A program made the position numbers and the translations under genes. A stretch of 64,000 bases of DNA from Kofleriaceae bacterium (lineage in GTDB: Bacteria; Myxococcota_A; Polyangia; Haliangiales; Haliangiaceae), in NCBI GenBank assembly GCA_018058095.1, contig JAGPCO010000019.1, forward strand, positions 1 to 64,000, written 5' to 3'. A model generated the notes under the pieces. It worked only from the letters and a program-made list of their open reading frames with translations. It had not been told where the DNA came from and ran no database searches. This document shows positions 22,621 to 33,374 of the stretch, one piece after another; the first letter of the stretch is position 1; each line of letters opens with the position of its first letter.

Positions 22621-22710
22621 CTCCACGCGCGCGATGACGGTGCCCCGCCTCGACGAGGCCTGAGCGAGTCCGGCTTTCGCGGCGCCCAGAATACGGGGTC
22701 GGACTCCTAG
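22621..22710 (-). repeat. 90-bp dispersed repeat, copy 1
   Basis: Read on the minus strand it starts CTAGGAGTCCGACCCCG and ends GCGCGCGTGGAG. By eye it differs from 63724-63813 at about six of 90 positions. The two copies are in opposite orientation, 41 kb apart. Confidence 0.85.
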
Positions 22711-22819
22711 CGCCGAACGCGTGCGGTCGGCACCTACATGGTGGGGCGCGCCACGCCGCCGATGACGGGCCGCCTCCACCCGGTTGGTGGTCCGGGGGAT
22801 CCGGCCCTATCATGGGGCG

Positions 22820-24136
22820 ATGAAGTACGCCCTGGCCCTGGTCCTGCTCGCCGCCTGTGGCGAGGTCGACGCCACGCTCCCCGACGCCGGCCCGCCGCGT
22901 GACGGGACCGGCACCGGCGCCGACGGCGCCCCCGACGCCGCGCCCGCCCCGGTCAGCGTGACGGTGTGGACCGACGACGGCACCGAGCTGCCGGTGCCAG
23001 GCGCGACGGTGGTGTTCGTCGACGCCGATGGCACGGTCACCCGCACCACCACCGACAGCGCCGGCGTCGTCACCGCGCTGGTCGGCCCGGGCAGCAGCGT
23101 GACCGTGGTCCGGCTCAGCCCTGGGGGCGGCGCCGAGCTGACCACCACGCTCGGCGTCATGCCCGGCGACCAGCTCCGCTACGGACGGCGCGCCAACCGC
23201 TTCGACTACGGGCCGACGCTCAGCTCGACCCCCTTGGGGTGGGGCCCGCCCCCGGGCTCGAGCGCCTACCAGCAGGTCTTCACCGGGTGCGGCAGCGCGT
23301 TCGTCATCGGCGGCACCACCACCGCCACCCTCGACGTCGGCGCCCGGTGCGGCACCAGCGCGCGTGACCTGATCCTGGTCTCGTACGACACCAACGGGCT
23401 CCCGGCGTGGTTCCAGCACGAGCCGAACTTCACGCCCGGCGCGCCGTACACCTTCGCCGGGCCGTGGCAGTCCTCGGTGTCGGGCACGGTCGGCCTGGTC
23501 AACCTGCCGACCAACGTGAGCAGCGGCAACGGCCGCCTCGACCAGGTCGTGCGCGGCATCCCGGCCAGCAACACCTACTACGGCGTCACCACCGGCGGCC
23601 CGACCGCCGCCGCCACCTTCACCCTGCCCAACCTGCCGGCGTCGCAGCTGGCCCACAACTTCCGCCTGTACCGCGACAGCTTCGGTCAGGTCGAGATCCT
23701 GACCACCACCGGCTTCTCGACCCAGCTCTCGCTCGACGTCGGCGCGGCGATGCTGCCGTGGCTGATCCAGCCGACGCTCGACCCGGCCACCCGCCGGCTG
23801 GCCTGGACCGACGAGGGCCCCGGCCAGCCCGACATGATCGTGCTCGACGCCAGCTACTACCGAGCGCAGGCGTTCTACCGCTGGACGGTGTTCGCCCCGG
23901 GCACGCTCGGCGTGACCAACCTGCAGCTGCCCGACCTGCCGCCCGAGGTCGGCGACCTCGAGCCGCTGGCTGGCGACACCGGCAATGGCAACGTTCGCTA
24001 CTTCCGCTTCGTCGGCGGCAACTGGGACTCGGTGCGCGGCGAGGCCGACCTGCAGGTCGACCCATACAACTTCGACTTCTCGTCGCAGCCGGACCTGACC
24101 CAGATCACCGCCAGCGGGTTCATCCTCAAGGGCTGA
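22820..24136 (+). CDS. Secreted lipoprotein of unknown function
   Basis: 438 residues from ATG 22820, with signal MKYALALVLLAAC (lipid Cys at 13). An Asp/Pro/Ala-rich linker leads to a beta-rich domain that resembles a carboxypeptidase-regulatory-like fold: VPGATVVFVDADGTVTRTTTDSAGVVTALVG. The remainder is beta-rich with many aromatic residues and no motif that I recognise. Lipoproteins of this layout are numerous in myxobacteria. It would sit in the outer membrane or periplasm. It is convergent with the CBS-like gene, 10 bp apart. Confidence 0.75.
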   Translation: MKYALALVLLAACGEVDATLPDAGPPRDGTGTGADGAPDAAPAPVSVTVWTDDGTELPVPGATVVFVDADGTVTRTTTDSAGVVTALVGPGSSVTVVRLSPGGGAELTTTLGVMPGDQLRYGRRANRFDYGPTLSSTPLGWGPPPGSSAYQQVFTGCGSAFVIGGTTTATLDVGARCGTSARDLILVSYDTNGLPAWFQHEPNFTPGAPYTFAGPWQSSVSGTVGLVNLPTNVSSGNGRLDQVVRGIPASNTYYGVTTGGPTAAATFTLPNLPASQLAHNFRLYRDSFGQVEILTTTGFSTQLSLDVGAAMLPWLIQPTLDPATRRLAWTDEGPGQPDMIVLDASYYRAQAFYRWTVFAPGTLGVTNLQLPDLPPEVGDLEPLAGDTGNGNVRYFRFVGGNWDSVRGEADLQVDPYNFDFSSQPDLTQITASGFILKG

Positions 24137-24146
24137 GCCAGCAGCC

Positions 24147-25087
<941 letters not shown>

Positions 25088-25091
<4 letters not shown>

Positions 25092-26218
25092 ACGTCCTCG
25101 TCGGCGTCGGTCAGGTGCCAGCGGGTGACGTCGGTGACCTCGGCGGCGGCCGCCGCGGGCAAGGATGGGCCGGCGGCGACGACGATGGCGCGCCCACCGC
25201 CGCGGGCGATGAAGCCGCGGGTCGCCAGCGCGGTCGCCAGCCAGGGCTGGCCGAGGTAGCGGATCGACAGCGAGCGGGCGCCGCGCCGGTAGGCCGCCGC
25301 GGGCAGGCGGTCGAGCAGGCCGAGCACCCCGGCCCGAGTCCCGAACAGGTCGCGCAGGTGGAGGTGGCCGTCGACCATCTCGACCACTGCGTAGGCCACC
25401 GGCGCGCCGCCGGCGCGCTGGCACGCCAGCACCAGCGTGCATCCCGGGCGGGCGAAGAAGCGCCAGGCCAGGAACCGCGCGGTGCGGGTCGCCACCACCG
25501 GGTAGTCGACCCGGGCCCGGGCCCACACGTGATCGATCCGCTCGTCGACGTCGGCGCCCCAGCGCAGCGCGAGCTGGCGGGTGGCGCCGACCACGGCCCC
25601 GGCCTGGCGACCGAGCGCGAGCACATCGAGCCCGGCGGCGGCGAGCGCGCGCCCGGCCGGCTGGCGCAGCACCCACGTGGTGGCCGGGCGCAGGCCGACC
25701 GGGACCCGGGCCAGCTCGGCGTCGCCGACCCGGTCCAGGTAGTCGGCGTGGCGCAGGACCCGGACGTGGCGCTCGATGGTGCCCAGCCGACGGTAGCCGG
25801 CGCGGGCGAACACGCCCTCGGCCAGCTTGTTGGGGAAGCCGTAGGCCAGGGCGTGCTCGGCCAGCGCACACGCCTTGCCCTCACGCACCAGCGCCAGGGC
25901 CGGCGCGACCGAGCGATGGGCTCGATCGACCGCCAGATCGGCCATGAGCGCCGCCCGCACCGCGGCACCCGCGACCTCGAACCGACGCACGCCGACGCCG
26001 GCGGTGCCGACCACCGCCGGGCCACCGTCATCGCCGTCGCCCCCGCGCGCGAGCAGCATCAGCACGGTCGTCGCGGGCTCGGGCGCGTCCCGGTAGAGCC
26101 ACGCGAACTTCGCCGCCGCCGTGGACTCGAGCGTGAGGTTGTCGGCCCACACCCGGCACAGCTCGGCCTCGACCTCGACCGGCCGCCGCCGCTCGACCTG
26201 GTAGCTCACGGTCGACAT
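25088..26218 (-). CDS. GNAT-like acyltransferase
   Basis: 376 residues from ATG 26218, chosen for the AGGAG seven bases upstream. The start is VSYQVERRRPVEVEAELCRVWADNL. It has features of an acyl-CoA N-acyltransferase fold: a central strand-helix with VVGTAGVGVRRF, an R-x-x-x-x-A-like cofactor turn, and a second lobe ending in ARSLSIRYLGQPWLATAL. No exact family is recognised; proteins of this size often carry two GNAT lobes, for example in polysaccharide or lipopeptide biosynthesis. It is coupled by a 4-nt overlap to the CBS-like gene. The lipoprotein gene upstream ends 8 bp before its start, so the three may form one transcript. Confidence 0.6.
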
Positions 26219-26226
26219 CTGGGCTC

Positions 26227-27126
26227 CTACCATTGCTCCGGCGCGCCGCGGGCGGCGAGCTGGGCCGGTTGGTCTGGGCTGCGCCGGCGGAACCGGCCGA
26301 CCCGGACCCAGTAGCGACCACCCCGACGCAGCGTCCAGCGCTCGTCGGCCTGACGCAGATCGTGACCGCCGTAGCTCGGCCGCTCGCCCGGCAAGGTCAG
26401 GATGGCGACCGGCGCGTCGCCCAGCTCGTCGGCGATCTTCCAGCCGTCGCCCGGGAACCGGGCCAGCCCGACCACGGTGAAGGTGATGAAGCCGTCGTCC
26501 TTGCCCTGGCTGACCGGCCGCGCCCCGGCGGGCGGGTCGCCCTTGCCGACGACCAAGCCGGGCGGCGCCAGCGCGTCGCTCGTCGCCGGCGCCGGCGCGG
26601 CTGGCAGCTCGGTCATCGCCTCGCCCTTCCAGTACCAGCGCCGGGTCAGATCGAGCGCCCACGCCCCGCCCAGCGCCACGCGCGCGCCTGGTCGAGCGCG
26701 GCCGAGGCCGCTGGCGCGGATGGCCAGCGCCCCGGCGCCCTCGGTGTCGTCGACGAGCCAGCGGAAGGCGAGGCCCGGCTCGGCGTCGGCGCCCGAGCCG
26801 GCGCCGGTGACGGCGGCCTGGGGCACCGCCTCACCGACGAGGCCGTACACCACGCCGCGCTGGCCCCGACGGGCGAGGTACTGGGCCCGGTCGATCACCG
26901 CCTGCCAGGCCGGGATGGCGCCGAGCTCGAAGATGGGGTCGGGCGCGAGCGGGGCGGCCGCGTCCGCCGGGGCCACCGGCGGCGCGCCGTCGACCCTGCG
27001 GGCCCCAGCCGCGCCACCATCCGTACGCGCGGGCGCGGCCCCGCCATCGCCAGGCCGGGCGTCGCGTCCACCCTGGCAGGCCGACAGGATCACGGCGACG
27101 ACCGCCAGCTGCAGCGCCGGCGTCAC
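26227..27126 (-). CDS. Lipoprotein of unknown function
   Basis: 299 residues from GTG 27126, which overlaps the stop of the methionine sulfoxide reductase gene by 4 nt. Lipoprotein signal LAVVAVILSAC (Cys 17). A 50-residue Ala/Asp/Pro linker precedes a beta-rich domain (PGARVALGGAWALDLTRRWYWKG, DDGFITFTVVGLARFPGDG). No catalytic motif is visible. Membership in the four-gene minus-strand run 27614-24147 is its only functional clue. Confidence 0.65.
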   Translation of the reverse strand: MTPALQLAVVAVILSACQGGRDARPGDGGAAPARTDGGAAGARRVDGAPPVAPADAAAPLAPDPIFELGAIPAWQAVIDRAQYLARRGQRGVVYGLVGEAVPQAAVTGAGSGADAEPGLAFRWLVDDTEGAGALAIRASGLGRARPGARVALGGAWALDLTRRWYWKGEAMTELPAAPAPATSDALAPPGLVVGKGDPPAGARPVSQGKDDGFITFTVVGLARFPGDGWKIADELGDAPVAILTLPGERPSYGGHDLRQADERWTLRRGGRYWVRVGRFRRRSPDQPAQLAARGAPEQW

Positions 27127-27614
27127 CAGCGCAGCTCCGCCAGCACCTCGGCCACCGCGGTCAGGCCGCTGGCGTCGTCCTGATCGAACGCGGCCAGCGC
27201 GTAGCTGTCGACGTCGATCACGCCGACCACCGCGCCGGCGCGGACGATGGGCACCACGATCTCCGAGCGCGACCCGGCATCACACGCGATGTGGCCGGGG
27301 AACTGGTCGACGTCGGGCACGACCAGCACCCGGCGCTCGGCCGCCGCCGTGCCGCACACGCCGCGGCCCCAGGCGATGCGAACACACGCGACCTTGCCCT
27401 GGAACGGCCCGAGCACGAGCTCGGCACCGACGGTGCGATAGATGCCCAGCCACGACGCCTGCGGCACGCACTCCCGGACCGCCGCCACCGCGTTGGCCAG
27501 GTTGGCGACCAGGTCCGGTTCGCCCTCGAGCAGGGCGCGCAGCTGGGGCAACAGCGCGTGGTAGCGCCCCGGCTTGTCGAGCGCACCGTCGGCGGGAAGC
27601 TCGATCGACTGCAC
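27123..27614 (-). CDS. msrC: Free methionine-(R)-sulfoxide reductase (fRMsr, GAF domain)
   Basis: 163 residues from GTG 27614; open frame upstream of it overlaps the divergent gene and is not GAF-like. The whole protein is one GAF domain with the fRMsr signature: LGIYRTVGAELVLGPFQGK, GRGVCG, QFPGHIACDA and SEIVVPI. The three catalytic/resolving cysteines are at 77, 87 and 111. Their spacing is identical to E. coli C84/C94/C118. It reduces free Met-R-sulfoxide in the cytoplasm using thioredoxin. It is the first gene of a likely minus-strand operon with a lipoprotein, a GNAT-like protein and a CBS-like enzyme, giving a sulfur-amino-acid flavour. Confidence 0.93.
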   Translation of the reverse strand: MQSIELPADGALDKPGRYHALLPQLRALLEGEPDLVANLANAVAAVRECVPQASWLGIYRTVGAELVLGPFQGKVACVRIAWGRGVCGTAAAERRVLVVPDVDQFPGHIACDAGSRSEIVVPIVRAGAVVGVIDVDSYALAAFDQDDASGLTAVAEVLAELRW

Positions 27615-27684
27615 CGGGCGACTGTACGCGATTTCGGCGAGGCCGGCCGCCCGGGGCCCAGGGACGCTGCTATACGATCGGGTC

Positions 27685-28344
27685 ATGGCCCTCCCCCTCC
27701 GCGCCGCGCTTCGCTCCGCTGGTCGCTTCGCGATCAAGAACCCGGGCACCATGTTCAACATGGCGCGCCACGCGCTCGGCCTGCGCATCGCCGTCCCGCT
27801 CGACTCGCTGCGCTGGCTCATCGCCAACACCCCGCCCAGCAAGAAGGCGCCGCAGGACGTCTCGATCACCTCGCGCCCGCCGGCCATCGCCGTGGGCGCG
27901 ACCATCGACCTCATGGGCACCACGGTGCGGGCTTCGTCCGCCATCCGCATCGATCAGATCCTGGTCGGCTCGGATTCGCTCAAGATCGCGCTCAAGCTGT
28001 CCAACGTGGAGATGAAGGTGCTCGGGGAGTCGCTGACCCCGGTCGCCGGCCTGCTCAAGTCGGGCGCGCTCGACCTGTCCAAGCCGGGCAACCTGGTCAA
28101 GTTCATGCCGAAGAAGCCGGAGATCCTGGTCGAGGCCCATGACGACGTCATCGTCATCGACCTCATGAAGAACCCCAAGATCGCCGCCAACGACAAGGTC
28201 CGGCGCATCCTCGACACGCTGACCCCGGTGGTCAACGTGTCGGGCCTGTCGACCGAGGGCGACTTCCTGATCATCCAGATGCGGGCCACGCCGTTCGGCC
28301 TGCCGCGCGCCCTCGGCGCCGCCCGCGCGCTGACCGCGGGCTGA
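27685..28344 (+). CDS. Conserved-looking hypothetical protein
   Basis: 219 residues from ATG 27685. No signal peptide or membrane segment is clear. The body alternates strands and helices (DVSITSRPPAIAVGATIDLMG, DSLKIALKLSNVEMKVLG, EILVEAHDDVIVIDLMKNPKI, LSTEGDFLIIQMRAT). This could be a lipid-binding or SRPBCC/BPI-like beta fold, similar in feel to DUF2993 proteins, but I cannot assign it. It is divergent from msrC and 10 bp upstream of the dus gene, with which it may be cotranscribed. Confidence 0.6.
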   Translation: MALPLRAALRSAGRFAIKNPGTMFNMARHALGLRIAVPLDSLRWLIANTPPSKKAPQDVSITSRPPAIAVGATIDLMGTTVRASSAIRIDQILVGSDSLKIALKLSNVEMKVLGESLTPVAGLLKSGALDLSKPGNLVKFMPKKPEILVEAHDDVIVIDLMKNPKIAANDKVRRILDTLTPVVNVSGLSTEGDFLIIQMRATPFGLPRALGAARALTAG

Positions 28345-28354
28345 TCGACGCGGT

Positions 28355-29365
28355 GTGGCCCGGCCTGCGGTTGGCGTGGCGACGCGAGCGCCGGTGAGCG
28401 GGCCGGACCAGGTCGCCGCGCTGCTGGCGGCGGCGCCGGTGGTGCTGGCGCCGATGGAGGACGTGACCGACGCCGGCTTCCGCGCGCTCTGCCGGGACGC
28501 CGGCGCCCGGGTCTGCGTGACCGAGTTCGTGCGCGCCGAGGAGCTCGTCGCCGGCGCGCGCCGGGCCGCACGCAAGATCCACCTCGGCGCCGACGACCAG
28601 CCGACCGCCATCCAGATCTACGGCAGCAACCCGGCGCTGCTGATGCAGGCGGCCGCGGCGGCGGCGGCGGCCGGCCCGGCCTTCATCGACGTCAACTGCG
28701 GTTGCTGGGTGCCGCGGGTGGTGCGCGGTGGCGCCGGCGCGGCCTGGCTGCGTGATCCGGCGGCGATGGTGGCGATGGCGGCCCAGGTCGTGCGCGCGAC
28801 CAGCCTGCCGGTCACGGTCAAGACCCGCATCGGCTGGGGCCCGGCCGCGCCGGGAGGGCCGGGCCTGCCCATCGTCGAGCTGGCGCGTCGGCTCGAGGAC
28901 GTCGGCGTGGCCGGCCTGACCATCCACTGCCGCCTGGCCACCGCGGGTCACAGCGGCGCCGCCGACTGGAGCTGGGCCCAGCGCGCACGCGAGGCGGTTC
29001 GCCTGCCGGTGGTGGTCAACGGCGACGTCGCGACGGGCCCCGACGTGGTGCGGGCGCTGGCCGAGACCGGCTGCGCCGGCGTGATGATCGGCCGCGCCGC
29101 CATCAGCCACCCGTGGGTGTTCCGGGAGGCGACCGCGCTCCTCACCACCGGCCAGGCCGCACCGCCGCCCAGCACCGACGAGCGGCGCGCCGCCTACCGC
29201 CGGCTGCTGGCCTGGCACGTCGGTCAGCGCGGCCCGAAGTTCGGCGTCACCGTGACGCGCCGCCACGCCGGCTTGCTCGGGCCGATGCTGACCCCGGCGG
29301 TGCGCGCCGCCCTGATGGCAGCGACAGCCCCGGCCGAGGTCGAGGCCATCGTCGCGTCGGCGTGA
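28355..29365 (+). CDS. tRNA-dihydrouridine synthase (Dus family)
   Basis: 336 residues from GTG 28355 (GTG 28394 is an alternative). FMN-dependent TIM barrel: LAPMEDVTDAGFR, TEFVRAEEL, AIQIYGSNPALL, DVNCGC, TVKTRIGWG, IHCRLATAG, PVVVNGDVAT and GVMIGRAAISHPW. It reduces specific uridines of tRNA to dihydrouridine with NADPH. One oddity: the catalytic block is N-C-G-C-W-V-P rather than N-x-G-C-P, so Trp replaces the usual proline and the proline is displaced by two. The catalytic cysteine itself is kept. Which uridine is modified cannot be told. Confidence 0.9.
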   Translation: MARPAVGVATRAPVSGPDQVAALLAAAPVVLAPMEDVTDAGFRALCRDAGARVCVTEFVRAEELVAGARRAARKIHLGADDQPTAIQIYGSNPALLMQAAAAAAAAGPAFIDVNCGCWVPRVVRGGAGAAWLRDPAAMVAMAAQVVRATSLPVTVKTRIGWGPAAPGGPGLPIVELARRLEDVGVAGLTIHCRLATAGHSGAADWSWAQRAREAVRLPVVVNGDVATGPDVVRALAETGCAGVMIGRAAISHPWVFREATALLTTGQAAPPPSTDERRAAYRRLLAWHVGQRGPKFGVTVTRRHAGLLGPMLTPAVRAALMAATAPAEVEAIVASA

Positions 29366-29432
29366 GGCCCGGTCGAGCGCCCCGTGCCCCGCCCACCCGG
29401 CCGGTTCTGGTACCGTGGGCGCGGAGGTGGCG

Positions 29433-30167
29433 ATGAGCGAGTTCAAGATCGGACGGGCCCTCGGGCTGAGCTTTCGCGCGTGGGGACGTAACCTGGTGCC
29501 GTTCACGGTGCTGGCGCTGGTGCTGTACGCCGCGCCGGTGGTGTGGATCCTCACCACCGACCTGAGCAAGGCCACCAGCGTCGACGACCTGGCCAACCGC
29601 GCCTTCGTCTACCCGATCTACGCGTTGACGCTCGGCGCCACGATGATCTCGCCGCTCCTGACCTACCGAGTGGTCCAGGATCTCAACGGCCAGCGCGTCG
29701 CGATGTCGACCAGCCTCAAGTACGGCCTGCGCGGCATCCTGCCGGCGATCATCCTCGCCGTGGTGGTCAACGTCCTGGGCCTCATCCCGATGGGCGGCAT
29801 CATCGCCTCGGTCATCACCTGCATCTGGTTCGTCGCCGCCCCGGCGGCCGTGGCCGAGCGGCTCGGCCCGATCCCGGCGCTGGTCCGCAGCGCCGCGCTG
29901 ACCAGCGGCCGTCGCTGGGGCATCTTCGGCCTCAACTTCCTGATCGGGCTGGTGGCGGTGATCCTGATGGTGGCCTGGCTGGTGCCGATGATCTCCGAGG
30001 GCTCGGGCGACCTCGAGGGCTCGATGCGCACCGGCGGCCTGGTCCTGATCGGCGTCCTCGGCCTGTTCCAGCTGTTCTCCGGCATCGTCGCCGCCGTCAG
30101 CTACGCCCTGTTGCGCCAGGACAAGGACGGCATCTCGCACGAGGAGCTGGCCCGGGTCTTCGAGTAG
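29433..30167 (+). CDS. Polytopic membrane protein of unknown function
   Basis: 244 residues from ATG 29433, with a strong GGAGG site just upstream. Five to six hydrophobic segments: about 22-44, 62-82, 106-128, 130-150, 168-192 and 205-228. The amphipathic start (IGRALGLSFRAWGRNLVPFTVLAL) and the repeated helix-loop pattern recall the membrane domain of YciC-type or glycerophosphodiesterase-associated proteins. No catalytic residues are seen. It is convergent with the P5C dehydrogenase gene. Confidence 0.7.
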   Translation: MSEFKIGRALGLSFRAWGRNLVPFTVLALVLYAAPVVWILTTDLSKATSVDDLANRAFVYPIYALTLGATMISPLLTYRVVQDLNGQRVAMSTSLKYGLRGILPAIILAVVVNVLGLIPMGGIIASVITCIWFVAAPAAVAERLGPIPALVRSAALTSGRRWGIFGLNFLIGLVAVILMVAWLVPMISEGSGDLEGSMRTGGLVLIGVLGLFQLFSGIVAAVSYALLRQDKDGISHEELARVFE

Positions 30168-30188
30168 CCCCGGGCCAGGCCCCGCACC

Positions 30189-31820
<1,632 letters not shown>

Positions 31821-31890
31821 GCCTGGCGTTTACCACGGCCGCGCCGGCGCCCGCTTCCCTTGCGTCGGCGGCCGTGCCACACCATGGGCC

Positions 31891-32538
31891 ATGGCGAAGA
31901 TCGCGATCCTCGGGTCTGGACAGGTCGGCGACGCGCTGGCCAAGGGATTCCTCGGCAAGGGCCACGACGTCATGCGCGGCTCGCGCGAGCCGGCCAAGCT
32001 GGCGGCGTGGAAGGACCAGGCCGGCGCCCGCGCCAGCGTCGGCGACTTCGCCCAGGCCGCGGCCTGGGCCGAGCTCGTCGTGCTGGCGGTCAAGGGCACG
32101 GCGGCCGAGGCGGCGATCGCGCTGGCCGGGCCGGCCAACCTGGCCGGCAAGGTGGTGATCGACGCCACCAACCCCATCGCCGAGGCCGCGCCGCGCGACG
32201 GCGTGCTGCAGTTCTTCACCGGCCCGAACGACTCGCTGATGGAGCGGCTGCAGGCCCAGGCCCCGGCCGCCCGCTTCGTCAAGGCGTTCTCGTGCGTCGG
32301 CAACGCGCTGATGGTCGACCCCGACTTCGGCGGCACGCGCCCGACCATGTTCATCTGCGGCAACGATGCCGCCGCCAAGGCGACGGTGACCGAGGTGCTG
32401 ACCAGCTTCGGCTGGGACAGCGAGGACCTCGGCACGGTCACCGCGGCGCGGGCGATCGAGCCGCTGTGTATCCTGTGGTGTATCCCCGGCCTCCTGCACA
32501 AGCGCTGGAACCACGCCTTCAAGCTGCTCACGAAGTGA
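31891..32538 (+). CDS. NADPH-dependent F420 reductase-like NAD(P)-binding protein
   Basis: 215 residues. It begins with a Rossmann fold (KIAILGSGQVGDALAKGFLGKGHDV) followed by RGSREPAK. That SRxP turn favours NADP phosphate binding, as in NADP:F420 oxidoreductases and related 'DUF NAD-binding' reductases. VVIDATNPI and ARFVKAFSCVGNALMVDP are typical of this family (COG2085). In organisms lacking F420 these proteins reduce unknown substrates. Stop and next start are 2 nt apart, so it is likely cotranscribed with fdhD. Confidence 0.8.
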   Translation: MAKIAILGSGQVGDALAKGFLGKGHDVMRGSREPAKLAAWKDQAGARASVGDFAQAAAWAELVVLAVKGTAAEAAIALAGPANLAGKVVIDATNPIAEAAPRDGVLQFFTGPNDSLMERLQAQAPAARFVKAFSCVGNALMVDPDFGGTRPTMFICGNDAAAKATVTEVLTSFGWDSEDLGTVTAARAIEPLCILWCIPGLLHKRWNHAFKLLTK

Positions 32539-32540
32539 CC

Positions 32541-33356
32541 ATGGCGCCGCCTGCCAGCACCGGGCCAGGCGACCTCGACCTGGCCCTCGTCGCCGGCCAG
32601 CGGCGCCAGCTCGACCTCGAGCGGATCGTCGACGGCGAGCGCGCCGGCGTGACCGACCTGGTCGTGGTCGAGGCGGCGCTCACCATCCGGGCCCGGGGTC
32701 GCGCGGTCGCCACCGTGATGCGCACGCCCGGGCACGACCTCGAGCTGGTGCGCGGCCTGCTCCACGCCGAGGGGGTGGCGACCGGCCCCGGCGGCGTGCG
32801 CGCGCCGACCGGGCAGGCCGACGTGGTCGAGGTCGACGCCGACCCGGCCGCGTTCGCGCCGCGAGCGACCATCGCCTCGGCCGCGTGTGGGGTGTGCGGG
32901 CGCGAGGCCATCGCCGACCTCGAGCAGCGCGCGCGCGACGTGCGCTCGGGCCTGATCGTGCCGGCCGCGTTCATCGCCGAGCTGCCGGCCCGGATCCGCG
33001 CCGCCCAGGCCGTGTTCGCCGACACCGGCGGCCTGCACGCGGCGGCGCTGGTCGCCGCCAGCGGCGAGCTGCTGGTGCTGCGCGAGGACGTCGGCCGCCA
33101 CAACGCGGTCGACAAGGTCGCCGGCTGGGCCCTGCACCACGGCGTCGACGCCGGCCAGTGCGTGTTGTTCTTGTCGGGCCGGCTCGGCTTCGAGCTGGTG
33201 CAGAAGGCGGTCATGCTCGGCGTGCCGGTCGTCGCCGCCGTCGGCGCGCCGACCACCCTGGCCATCACCATCGCCGAGCGGTTCCTGGTCGCCGCCTGCG
33301 GCTTCGTGCGCGACGGCCGGATGAACCTGTACAGCCACGCCTGGCGCATCGCCTGA
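32541..33356 (+). CDS. fdhD: FdhD sulfurtransferase for formate dehydrogenase
   Basis: 271 residues. The CGVCG motif (C116 and C119) carries the persulfide relayed from IscS to the Mo-bis-PGD cofactor of formate dehydrogenase. DTGGLHAAAL, REDVGRHNAVDKV and LSGRLGFELVQKAVMLGVPVV are the standard FdhD blocks. It acts in the cytoplasm in maturation of molybdenum or tungsten formate dehydrogenases. No dehydrogenase subunit gene is in this window. A GTG at 32535 overlapping the previous stop is a possible alternative start. It is convergent with the propeller lipoprotein gene. Confidence 0.93.
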   Translation: MAPPASTGPGDLDLALVAGQRRQLDLERIVDGERAGVTDLVVVEAALTIRARGRAVATVMRTPGHDLELVRGLLHAEGVATGPGGVRAPTGQADVVEVDADPAAFAPRATIASAACGVCGREAIADLEQRARDVRSGLIVPAAFIAELPARIRAAQAVFADTGGLHAAALVAASGELLVLREDVGRHNAVDKVAGWALHHGVDAGQCVLFLSGRLGFELVQKAVMLGVPVVAAVGAPTTLAITIAERFLVAACGFVRDGRMNLYSHAWRIA

Positions 33357-33374
33357 GCGCGTGCGCGCGATCGG

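Noticed and set aside
22389-22779. Small proteins encoded in the 381-bp element on either strand
   Set aside because: Frames are short, overlap several repeat structures and show no third-position GC bias. The phrase GVRPRILGAA recurring at 63.7 kb comes from the DNA repeat itself.
22334-22819. Riboswitch or small RNA in the long intergenic region
   Set aside because: The strong stem-loops belong to the mobile element, and no known riboswitch core was recognisable.
27615-27950. Longer N-terminus for the methionine sulfoxide reductase
   Set aside because: The extension overlaps the divergent gene and lacks GAF character. GTG 27614 gives the standard family length and matching Cys numbering.
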